The translations under genes were made by a program, and so were the position numbers. A stretch of DNA of 64,000 nt from Lolium rigidum (lineage: Eukaryota > Streptophyta > Magnoliopsida > Poales > Poaceae). Shown in pieces: positions 45,402 through 55,945 of this stretch. The notes under the pieces were generated by a model. The model did no database searches, was not told the origin of the DNA, and worked only from the letters and a program-made list of their open reading frames with translations. Positions within the stretch are counted from its first letter, which is position 1. Each line of letters begins with the position of its first letter. Where the stretch lies: contig NC_061514.1 of NCBI RefSeq assembly GCF_022539505.1, positions 324,243,090 through 324,307,089 on the forward strand, given 5' to 3'.

Positions 45402-47189
45402 CGAAGGAGATATGCCCTAGAGGCAATAATAAAGTGGTTATTATTTATATCTTTATGTTTATGATAAATGTTTATATATCATGCTATAATTGTATTAACC
45501 GAAACATTAGTACATGTGTGATATGTAGACAAACAAAGAAGTCCCTAGTATGCCTCTTAACTAGCTTGTTGATTAATGGATGATTAGTTTCATAATCATG
45601 AACATTGGATGTTATTAATAACAAGGTTATGTCATTGTATGAATGATATAATGGACACACCCAATTAAGCGTAGCATAAGATCTCGTCATTAAGTTATTT
45701 GCTATAAGCTTTTCGATACATAGTTACCTAGTCCTTATGACCATGAGATCATGTAAATCACTTATACCGGAAAGGTACTTTGATTACACCAAACGCCACT
45801 GCGTAAATGGGTGGTTATAAAGGTGGGATTAAGTATCCGGAAAGTATGAGTTGAAGCATATGGATCAACAATGGGATTTGTCCATCCCGATGACGGATAG
45901 ATATACTCTGGGCCCTCTCGGTGGAATGTCGTCTAATGTCTTGCAAGCATATGAATAAGTTCATAAGAGACCACATACCACGGTACGAGTAAAGAGTACT
46001 TGTCGGAGACGAGGTTGAACAAGGTATAGAGTGATACCGAAGATCAAACCTCGGACAAGTAAAATATCGCGAGACAAAGGGAATTGGTATTGTATGTGAA
46101 TGGTTCATTCGATCACTAAAGTCATCGTTGAATATGTGGGAGCCATTATGGATCTCCGGATCCCGCTATTGGTTATTGGTCGGAGTGAGTACTCAACCAT
46201 GTCCGCATAGTTCACGAACCGTAGGGTGACACACTTAAAGTTGGATGTTGAAATGGTAGTACTTGAATATGGAATGGAGTTCGAATATTTGTTCGGAGTC
46301 CCGGATGAGATCCCGGACATCACGAGGAGTTCCGGAATGGTCCGAAGAATAAGATTCATATATAGGATATCATTTTATGTGAATTAAATTGACGCGGAAG
46401 GTTCTATGGAAGGTTCTAGAAGGTTCTAGAAAAGTCCGGAAGAAACCACCAAGGAAGGTGGAGTCCACATGGGACTCCACCTCCATGGCCGGCCAACCCT
46501 AGTGGGGGAGGAGTCCCAAGTGGACTCCCCCTTAGGGGGCCGGCCACCCCCCATATGGGAGGTGGAACTCCCACCTCTAGTGGGAGTCCTAGCTTGGCTA
46601 GGTTTCCCTCCATATGGAAGGTTTTTGGTTCGGGTCTTATTCGAAGACTTGGATACCAACACTTGGGGTTCCACCTATATAATGAGGGGCATAGGGGAGG
46701 GGGCCAGCCACACCAAAGCCACAAGTTGGCCGCACCCCCTTGAGGCCGGCCACCCCCTCCCAAACCCTAGCCGCCCGCCCTCTCCTCCATATCTCCCGCG
46801 TAGCTTTAGCGAAGCTCCGCCGGAGTTCTCCACCGCCACCGACACCACGCCGCCGTGCTGTCGGATTCAAGAGGAGCTACTACTTCCGCTGCCCGCTGGA
46901 ACGGGAGGTGGACGTCGTCTTCATCAACAACCGAACGTGTGACCGAGTACGGAGGTGCTGCCCGTTCGTGGCGCCGGAACCGATCGTGATCAAGATCTTC
47001 TACGCGCTTTTGCAAGCGGCAAGTGAACGTCTACCGCAGCAACAAGAGCCTCCTCTTGTAGGCTTTGGAATCTCTTCAAGGGTGAGACTCGATACCCCCT
47101 CGTTGCTACCGTCTTCTAGATTGCATCTTGGCTTGGATTGCGTGTTCGCGGTAGGAAAATTTTTGTTTTCTATGCAACGTTATCCTACA
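45402..47189 (+). repeat. 3' LTR of E4
   Basis: 1788 bp. The first base has mutated (CGAAGG instead of TGAAGG), which breaks the canonical TG end. TATA-like ctatataatg is conserved. Followed directly by the second CAATC and the LINE remainder. Confidence 0.92.
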
Positions 47190-47354
47190 CAATCAACCCT
47201 TCATCTTGAATAAGAGAGTGAATACGTTTTTTCCGGTGTCTCCCATTGACTAAGCCATGGAAATACCGCGTATTTGAGTCTCCTTTCAAGATGAATTGAG
47301 CTTTGGATCATTGAAATCTGAATGTATGTAGCTACTATTGGGAAGGAAGGAGTA

Positions 47355-49070
47355 TAATAGTTTCATTGGCTGAAAAGTATATAACGGGCGGGCGGCATCC
47401 TCACTCGCCACTGTCTTCTTGCTGCAGTGCAGCACTACACCCCGTTGTTCCACCATGAGCCCCGCCGGTCGCTCGAGCTTCGACGCCCGTTCACAACACC
47501 GACGGTAGCTAGTCGCAACAACGGCTGGGCTGACAACATTAAGCGATGCAGACGCGAGATAGACATAGAGGTGGAGGCGGCGATGGATTAGTAGCGGCTC
47601 CAAGGTGGCGGCACAGTTGGCAGGAAGGTGGGTCCACGAGGTAGAGGGTAGCGGCACAGACTGTGGGACGCGGCGATGTGGCAGGACGGAGGGCCATGGA
47701 GAGGAGGGGACGATGGCATGTCGAGTGACCAAATGGCGTAACGACGGAGTGAGGGCCGTGGAGAGGTAGAGGGGCGGCGACACATGAAATGGAGGGGGCC
47801 ACGCGCATGGAGTGGAGCAAGTGGGGAGAGAGTGACTGAGAGGAGAGATGCAGCGGCGCACGTGGAGTACAGCAAGTAGTGAGAGAGTGACCCAGTGGAA
47901 AGGTGCGGTGGCGCGTGCATGAATTGGATGGCGTGAGGGGCCTGGTGGGCCAGGCCGCAGTTAGGCTGGCCCCGTGTGGACCTAGAGGTGTGGCCCAACT
48001 AGCAGGCCATCAGGAGCTGGGCCGCGGTCCATTCTATTTTCACACTAAGCCGCAATACACTGCTGACGAGCCTGGTATGGCGCCTAACAGTAACAGGAGA
48101 AGTCTTTTTCCCCTATCTGTTTCCATCCTTATATGTTAGAAAGGAATTACAGCATTTTTTGGCTTATAGATTTGACGTTCGAACTGACAAAATTGCACGA
48201 TTATTCTAGCTAGCGTTGAGGAAAGGTGTGAGGGCTTTGCCGGTCCACTTTATGTTTCATATTATGAAAGTAAACTAAATGATACCCCGCGCGTTGCTGC
48301 GGTATGGTCAGTAGAAAAATATAGATAAGATGAAAGAAGTGCACAATGCCAATGCGATAGTAAGATTAATACAACCATGTTCGCCAACTCTTACATTGAT
48401 GTATGGTTCTTTTCCACATATAATAAAATCATTCAAATAAGAAGTTTACATACTCAATGAGTTCAGCCGTGCTAAATTTTAAAAAATATCTTTATATAGT
48501 AACTTCGTAGGCTGTAACCATAGGTATTAGTCCATCAGCTCATAAATTGAAAGGATATGATTAACTGAAAATCCAAACTTCAACTTGTAGAGCAAGGTTC
48601 AAAAGCCTGACGACTCCATTGTAAATTTAGTACTGCCCTATGAAAATGGGATTGATCAATGGCAGTCTACACATGCAATTTGTCAATAAGGAAGTCGAAG
48701 TGCAAACAACCATTACATTTCAAATAGAGCCAGAGAAGTACCGCGCTTACCGTCAGAGCACAACAGGCAAGAGAAGAATGTAATGAAATAGACCATTTTT
48801 TGATGGATAGCAATCCATTAAATTAACGATGAGAGCATTCCTGAAAGATGAAGAGCATGCTCAAGATCAACTAATATCAATGAAGTTAGACATTGCACGC
48901 TGAAATCAAAGCAGCCTCATCTGCTAATGGAGTAAGAATTAAAAAAACATGTATTTTTATGTGGCATGCTCTTATGAAGGTGGCATGCAGGTAGACGATC
49001 CTTGTAGGACAAAAAGTGGTGACAAAAACAATGGTGCAAATTGAAGGAAACATTAATTCGAAATTACTCA
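47355..49070. other. Intergenic DNA without recognisable gene
   Basis: The GC-rich part 47390-48030 has frames on both strands but no protein-like product. At 48278-48310 an imperfect palindrome (gataccccgcgcgttgctgcggtat) resembles a motif I associate with cereal repeats, after which the sequence is AT-rich to 49070. No ends of a transposon could be set. Confidence 0.35.
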
Positions 49071-49878
49071 TTGATATATTAATATAATACGTTTAGTCAT
49101 ATGCCAGCAGCTGAGGCAGCACCCTAGGGTTAGGCTCCCGCGCCGCCGCCCCCAGGCGTGCCCCCTCCCTCCACCCCCCCTCGCCGCCGCCGGAGGACCC
49201 GCCGGGTGAAGCCTTGGTGGTGACGGTGGCAGCGGGGGCCTCTCCCCCAGGCGGCGGCTCCCCTTCCTCGCGGCTGCGGCGGCGTTCTTCGGTGGGCATT
49301 CGGCGGCGGCGTGGTGGCGTGGCCCTCCCCGGCGAGTTTGGCGCCTCGGTGGTGACGAGGGGATCAGCCCCCTCCGGCGGGATGGCCCTGCAGCGGCGCC
49401 GACAGCCTCGGGTCCGTTGGTGGCCATGGCCATGGTCAGGGTAGGGCTACGGGGCTGAGGCGCTTGCTGCAGCGGCGTGGCGGCGCTAGCTGCTGCTGCC
49501 GGGCGCCATGGTGGTGTCACGGTGCAGGCTAGTTGGCCGAGGCCCCGGCGTCGGATGCGAGATTGGTTCCCCGATCTGTCCGGCGGCTGTTGCCGGTGGT
49601 GGGCACAACCCTCGCCACCGTCGATGTTCCTCTTCTCCGGGTGGTGGTGGCTAAAGCCGGCGGCTTTCATCCTCATCCCCTATCTGCTCCAGCTGCATCG
49701 GGGTTGCGGTGTATGGCCGGGCAAAAGTCCTTCTCGGCGGTGGCCGATGCTGATCACGGCGACGCCTGCGGGTGCCGTTACCTTGCCGAAGGCGTGGTCG
49801 TGGCCTTCACCGTGCCTTCCTTTACCTCTGATGCCGGCGGTGGCCAATGCTGATCACGGCAACGCCTGCGGGCGCCGT
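49071..49878. repeat. GC-rich repeat, possibly LINE 5' leader, cut by E5
   Basis: Very GC-rich block of gcggcgg/ccgccgg type that, from memory, is common in wheat-type genomes and may be the 5' leader of a LINE family. A segment of ~45 bp starting cggcggtggcc is repeated exactly 100 bp apart (49735 and 49835). The second copy is interrupted at 49879 by the Copia LTR. Open frames on both strands here are due to base composition. Confidence 0.4.
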
Positions 49879-51256
49879 TGTTGGAGATATGCCCAAGAGG
49901 CAATAATAAAAGTGGTTATTATATATCTTTGTGTTTATGATAAATGTTTATATACCATGCTATAATTGTATTAACCGAAACATTGATACATGTGTGTTAT
50001 CTAAACAACAATGAGTCCCTAGTAAGCCTCTTGTATAACTAGCTTGTTGATTAATAGATGATCATAGTTTCATGATCATGAACATTGGATGTTATTAATA
50101 ACAAAGGTTATGTCATTATATGAATGATGTAATGGACACACCCAATTAAGTAGAATATCGCGTGACAAAGGGAATCGGTATCGTATGTGAATTGTTCATT
50201 CGATCACTAAGTCATCGTTGAATATGTGGGGGCCATTATGGATCTCCAGATCCCGCTATTGGTTATTTGTCGGAGAGAGGTCTCAACCATGTCTACATAG
50301 TTCGCGAACCGTAGGGTGACACACTTAAGGTTTGATGTCGTATTAGTAGATATTGAATATGGAATGGAGTTCGAAGTTTTGTTCACAGTCTCGGATGGGA
50401 TCCAGGACATCACGAGGAGTTCCGGAATGGTCCGGAGAATAAGATTCATATATAGGAAGTCATTTTATAAGTTTGAAAATGATCCGGTGCATTTATGGAA
50501 GGTTCTAGGAAATTCCGGAATAAATCACTATGGAAGGCGGAGTCCCGGAGGGACTCCACCAAGCTTGGCCGACCAGCCCTAGGGGGTGGAGTCCCAGGTG
50601 GACTCCACCTAAGGTGGCCGGCCACCCCCTCCCAAGGAAAGGTGGGAATCCCACCTCAAGTGGGAATCCCACCTTGGGTAGGTTTCATGTCATATGGAAG
50701 GTTTTGGTTTGGGGTCTTATTCGAAGACTTGTAGACCAACTATTGGGGGTTCCACCTATATAATGAGGGACAAGGGGAGGGGCCGGCCACCTCAAGCCAT
50801 AGCCTTGGCCGCACCCCATAGTGGCCGGCCACCCCCTCTCCCAAACCCTAGCCGCCCCACCTCCTCCACCTCTACCGCAAACGCTTAGCGAAGCTCCGCC
50901 GGAGATCTCCATCAACACCGCCACCACACCGTTGTGCTACCGGAATTCAAGGAGGATCTACTACTTCCGCTGCCCGCTGGAACGGGGAGAAGGGCGCCGT
51001 CTTCATCAACACCGAACGTGTGACCGAGTACGGAGGTGCTGCCCGATTGTGGCGCCGTCAAGATCTTCTACGCGCTTTTGAAAGCGGCAAGTGATCATCT
51101 TCTGCAACAACGAGATCTAATCTCGTAGGCTTTGGAAATCTTCAAGGGTTAGTCTCGTTCATCCCCTCGTTGCTACCGTCTTCTAGATTGCATCTTGGCT
51201 TGGATTGCGTTCTCGCGGTAGGAATTTTTTTGTTTTCTATGCTACGAATCCATACA
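49879..51256 (+). repeat. 5' LTR of E5 with internal deletion
   Basis: 1378 bp from TGTTGGAGATATGCCC to ATCCATACA. Compared with the 3' LTR it lacks about 388 bp corresponding to 62681-63068, joined at 50150/50151 at a short repeat (aag). TATA-like ctatataatg at 50756-50765 is intact. Confidence 0.9.
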
Positions 51257-52456
51257 GTGGTATCAGAGCCGTGTCTATGCATAGATGGTTGTACGAGTAG
51301 AACACAATTTTTTTGTGGGCGTTGATGCTTTGTTGTCTTTAGTTTGAGTACTTTGCATCTTTGTGGCATAGTGGGATGAAGCGGCTCGGGCTAACTTTAC
51401 ATGACCGCGTTCATGAGATTTGCTCCACGCTCGACATGCAACTTGTATTGCATAAGTGGCTTTGCTGGTGTCTGTCTCTCCTACTATAGTGAAGATTCAA
51501 TTTTCTCTTCTATTGACAACACTAGTATCACCGTTGTGGTTCATGTTCGTAGGTAGATTAGATCTCACTCGAAAACCCTAAACCACGTAAAATATGCAAA
51601 CCAAATTAGAGACGTCTAACTTGTTTTTGCAGGGTTTGGTGATGTGATATGGCCATAATGTGATGATGAATATGTATGAGATGATCATTATTGTATTGTG
51701 GCAACCTGCAGGAGCCTTATGGTTGTCTTTAAATTTCATGTTGAGTAGTATTTCAAAGAAGTTGTAATTGTTGCTACATGGGAGAACAATCATGAAGACG
51801 GCGCCATTGACCTTGACGGTACACCGACGATGAAGGAGATCATGCCCGTTGATGATGGAGATCATGTCCGTGCTTTGGAGATGAAGATCAAAGGCGCAAA
51901 GACAAAGGGGCCATATCATATCACATATGAACTGCATGTGATGTTAATCCTTTTTATCCATCTTATTCTGCTTAGATCGCGACGGTAGCATTATAAGATG
52001 ATCCCTCTCACTAAAATATCAAGATAATAAAGTGTTCATCCTTAGTAGCACCGTTACCAATACTTGTCGTTTCGAAACATCTCGTGATGATCGGGTATGA
52101 TAGATTCAACAAGTGTATACAACGGGTGCAAGCCAGTTTTGCACACGCGGATACTAAGGTTGCCTTGACGAGCCTAGCATGTACAGACATGGTCTCGGAA
52201 CACGTGATACCGAAAGTTAGAGCATGAATCATATGATTGATATGATGAACACTTTGAGTGTTCGCCATTGAAGTTACATCTTATCTCGTGATGATCGGAC
52301 TTGGTGTGGTGAATTTGGTTCGTGTGATCACTAAGACAATTCGAGGGATATTGTTTTGAGTGGGAGTTCACCTAGTTTTTAATTTTGTTGAATTAAAATT
52401 TGAACTCAATTTGTCATAAACTTAGTCTAAACTATTGCAAATATATGTTGTAGATT
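51257..52456 (+). other. Leader of E5 with primer-binding site
   Basis: tggtatcagagc (51258-51269) is the primer site. About 1.2 kb of untranslated leader follow, matching the E4 leader; the short frames in it are not conserved as proteins. Confidence 0.75.
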
Positions 52457-53236
52457 ATGGCGTCCCCAATCAATTTTAACCAGTTCCTATAGAAAGAAAA
52501 GCTTAAGAGCAACGGTAGCAACTTCACCGACTGGTTCCGTCATGTGAGGATTTTCCTCGCTGGTGGAAACCTGCAATATGTGCTTGATGCACCGCTAGGT
52601 GACCCTCCTGCAGAAACTGAAACCGATGAAGTAAAGAATGTTTACGCGACTCGGAAAACTCGGTACTCTCAAGTTCAGTGTGCCATCCTATGCAGTCTGG
52701 AAGCCGATCTTCAAAAATGTTTTGAGCACCACGATCCTCATGCGTTGGTCAATGAGCTGAAAGCTATCTTTGAAACTCATGCGGCTGTGGAATGCTATGA
52801 AGCATCGAAACACTTCTTCAGCTGCATGATGGAAGAAGGCAGCTCCGTTAGTGAGCACATGCTCGCCATGACAGGGCATGCGAAGAAACTCAGTGACTTG
52901 GGAATAGTGATTCCTAACAGACTGGGGATTAATCGTGTCCTTCAATCACTGCCACCTAATTACAAGAACTTTGTGATGAACTACAATATGCAAAACATGA
53001 ACAAAGAGTTACCTGAACTCTTCGCCATGCTGAAATCTGCTGAGATTGAGATAAAGAAAGAGCACCAAGTGTTGATGGTCAACAAGACCACCAGTTTCAA
53101 GAAACAGGGCAAGTCTAAAGGAAAATTCAAGAAGGGTGGCAAGAAAGCTGCCACGCCTCCTGTGAAACCTAAGAATGGCCCTAAGCCTGATGCTGAGTGC
53201 TATTACTGCAAGGAGAAGGGACAACTGGAAGCGTAA
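52457..53236 (+). pseudogene. Copia gag of E5
   Basis: ATG 52457 starts MASPINFNQFL and meets TAG at codon 12 (52490-52492), where Glu would be expected. The rest is open: FTDWFRHVRIFLAGGNLQYV, RVLQSLPPNYKNFVMNYNM of the UBN2 gag domain, a Lys-rich basic region, then the zinc knuckle CYYCKEKG. An extra base at about 53218-53222 shifts the frame within the knuckle, so the His and last Cys are lost and translation stops at 53236. Nucleocapsid function would be abolished. Confidence 0.85.
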
Positions 53237-54801
53237 TTGCTCCAAGTATTTGGCTGATCCGAAGAGCGGCCTTGTCAAGAAGAAGAAAGAAGGTATATCC
53301 GGTATACATGTTATAGATATTTATCTTACTGGTTCTCGTACTAGTACGCGGGTATTTGATACTGGTTCGGTTGCTCATATTTGTAACTCGAAACAGGAAC
53401 TAAGGAATAAACGAAGACTATTGAAGGATGAAGTGACGATGCGCGTTGGAAATGGATCCAAGGTCAATGTGATCGCTGTCGGCACACTCCCTCTACATCT
53501 ACCTTCGAGATTAGTTTTAAACCTCAATAATTGTTATTTTGTACCCGCGTTGAGCATGAACATTATATCTGGATCTTGTTTAATGCAAGACGGTTATTCA
53601 TTCAAGTCTGAGAATAATGGTTGTTCTATTTTTATGAATAATATCTTTTATGGTCGAGCACCTGAGAAGAATGGTTTATTTCTATTAGATCTCGATAGTA
53701 GTGATACACATGTTCATAACGTTGAGGCTAAATGAATTAAATTGAATGATAATTCTACTTATATGTGGCACTGTCGTCTTGGTCATATTGGAGTAAAACG
53801 CATGAAAAAACTCCATACCGATGGATTACTTGAATCACCTGACTTTGAGTCACTTGATAGATGCGAAGCATGTCTAATGGGAAAAATGACTAAGACTCCA
53901 TTTTCTGGTATTATGGAGCGAGCTACAGACTTATTGGAAATCATACATACCGATGTGTGCGGACCAATGAGTGTAGCCTCGCGCGGTGGTTATCGTTATG
54001 TTCTAACTTTCACAGATGATCTGAGTAGATATGGGTATATCTATTTCATGAAACATAAATCCGAAACTTTCGAGAAGTTTAAGGAATTCCAAAGTGAAGT
54101 AGAAAATTAACGTAACAAGAAGATTAAATTTCTACGATCTGATCGCGGAGGTGAATATCTGAGTTATGAGTTTAGCATGCATTTAAAGAAATGCGGAATA
54201 CTTTCACAATTGACACCGCCGGGAACACCACAACGAAACGGTGTGTCCGAACATCGTAATCGAACTCTCTTAGATATGGTTCGTTCTATGATGTCTCTTA
54301 CTGATTTGCCGTTATCTTTTTGGAGTTATGCATTAGAGACAGCTGCATTCACTTTAAATAGGGCACCATCTTAATCCGTTGAAATGACACCGTATGAATT
54401 ATGGTTTAATAAGAAACCTAAGCTATCGTTCCTTAAAGTTTGGGGTTGCAAAGCCTATGTAAAAAAGTTACAACCGGACAAGCTAGAACCCAAAGCGGAG
54501 AAATGCGTCTTCATAGGATACTCTAAGGAAACTATAGGGTACACTTTCTACCACAGATCCGAAGGCAAAATCTTTGTTGCTAAGAACGGAACCTTTCTTG
54601 AGAAAGAATTTCTCACTAAAGAAGTGACTGGAAGAAAAGTAGAACTCGACGAGATTACTGAATCTTCTCTCGTTGATCAGAGTAGCGCAGTACCGGAAGT
54701 TTTTCCCGTGCCGCCTGCACCGATAATAGAGGAAGCTAATGATAATGATCATGAAACTTCAAATGAGATAGCTACTGAACCTCGCAGATCGACAAGGGAA
54801 C
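53237..54801 (+). pseudogene. E5 protease and integrase part of pol
   Basis: In the frame open from 53175: protease motif VFDTGSVAHICNS, then the HHCC zinc site of integrase (WHCRLGHIG ... CEACLMGK) and the catalytic phrases IHTDVCGPM, FTDDLSRYGYIYF and NGVSEHRNRTLLDMVR. All three acidic residues of the DDE site are visible. Three in-frame stops interrupt it: TGA 53733-53735, TAA 54108-54110, TAA 54372-54374, each one base from a sense codon. The frame then runs to 54801, where E6 interrupts and pol resumes in the same frame at 60736. Confidence 0.88.
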
Positions 54802-55945
54802 TGATGTCTACTCACGCTTCTTTTCCTGTAGACAGTGTTGGGCCTCCAAGAGCAGAGATTTGTAGAACAGCAGCAAGTTTTCCCTTAAGTGGATCACCCA
54901 AGGTTTATCGAACTCAGGGAGGAAGAGGTCAAAGATATCCCTCTCAAGCAACCCTACGATCACAATGCAAGAAGTCTCTTGTGTCCCCAACACACCCAAT
55001 ACACTTGTCAGATGTATAGGTGCACTAGTTCGGAGAAGAGATAGTGAGATGCAAGTAATATGGATGTATATGAGCGGTAATAGCAATCTGAATAAAATAT
55101 GGCAGCGAGTAAACATGCAACAAAACAGTAAACAAACAGCGATTCGATGTTTGGAAACAAGGCCTAGGGATCCTACTTTCACTAGTGGACACTCTCAACA
55201 TTGATCACATAACTGAAACTACTCTACACTCTCTTGTTGGATGATAAACACCATTAATTGTGTAGGGCTACAAGAGCACCTCAATGCCGGAGTTAACAAG
55301 CTCCACAACATTCGATGTTCATATTTAAATAACCTTAGAGTGCATGATAGATCAACGCAATTATACCTAGTACTAACATAGCATGCACACTGTCACCATC
55401 AAGCTATGAAAGGAGTAATAGATCACATCAATACCATCATAGTAATAGTTAACTTCATAATCTACAAGAGATCACAATCATAAACTACGTCAAGTACTAC
55501 ATGATGCACACACTGTCACCATTACATCATGGAGGAGGAATAGAGTACTTTAATAACATCACTAGAGTAGCACATAGATGATATTCAACTAGATCACAAA
55601 GAGAGAGATGAACCACATAGCTACAGCAGAGCCCTCAGCCCCGGGGGTGAATTACTCCCTCCTCATCATGGAGACAGCGATGGCGGTGAAGATGGCGGTG
55701 GAGATGGCGGTGGAGATGACTCCGGGGGCAATTCCCCGTCCCGGCAGGGTGCCGGAACAGAGACTTCTGTCCCCCGAATTGGAGTTTCGCGATGGCGGCG
55801 GCTCTGGAAGGTTTTCTGGTGTTTCGTCAATCCGTTAGTTCCGGAAAATGCATAAAAAAGATATAAAGTGTGAACAAAACATGTAGGTATTGTCATAAAA
55901 CAAGCATGGAACATCAGAAATTATAGATACGTTGGAGACGTATCA
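54802..55945 (-). repeat. 3' LTR of E6
   Basis: 1144 bp, TGATGTCTACTCACG...GACGTATCA on the plus strand. It lacks about 390 bp relative to the E3 LTR, mainly the segment that includes the E3 TATA region (19400-19680 in E3). Confidence 0.9.

Larger units (their letters stand above)
38595..47189 (+). mobile_element. Copia retrotransposon E4 (Angela/BARE-like) with degenerate interior
   Basis: Complete LTRs at both ends, perfect TSD CAATC (38590-38594, 47190-47194), tRNA-Met primer site at 40383-40394 and purine tract (gcaagtgggag, 45389-45400). The LTRs (1787 and 1788 bp) differ by roughly a dozen substitutions and a few 1-2 base indels by eye, under about 1%. No long reading frame survives in between. 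Confidence 0.93.
35923..47313 (-). mobile_element. 5'-truncated LINE (L1-type), split by Copia element E4
   Basis: The T-rich start (tttttttcgata, 35923) is the 3' tail of a minus-strand LINE. Target copies aaatctaaatg (35912-35922) and aaatctgaatg (47314-47324) flank it with one mismatch. Its body is 35923-38589 plus 47195-47313; between them lies E4 with its own CAATC duplication. The 5' end is truncated inside the region before the polymerase core, as is usual for LINE copies. Endonuclease and ORF1 are missing. Confidence 0.85.
35875..47352. mobile_element. Stowaway-like MITE interrupted by a LINE
   Basis: Left part 35875-35922, right part 47325-47352 (plus one copy of the LINE target duplication). 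Flanked by TA (35873-35874, 47353-47354). Ends inward read ctccgtccttccca and ctccttccttccca, matching at 13 of 14 bases. Without the insert the MITE would be about 76 bp. Confidence 0.7.

Noticed and set aside
47286..47861. 191-codon minus-strand frame after the LINE
   Set aside because: It begins in LINE and MITE sequence and continues in GC-rich DNA; composition-driven, no recognisable domain.
49068..49965. Frames of 95-202 codons on both strands near 49.1-49.9 kb
   Set aside because: GC-rich repeat with open frames in both directions; one runs into the E5 LTR, which cannot be a native gene.
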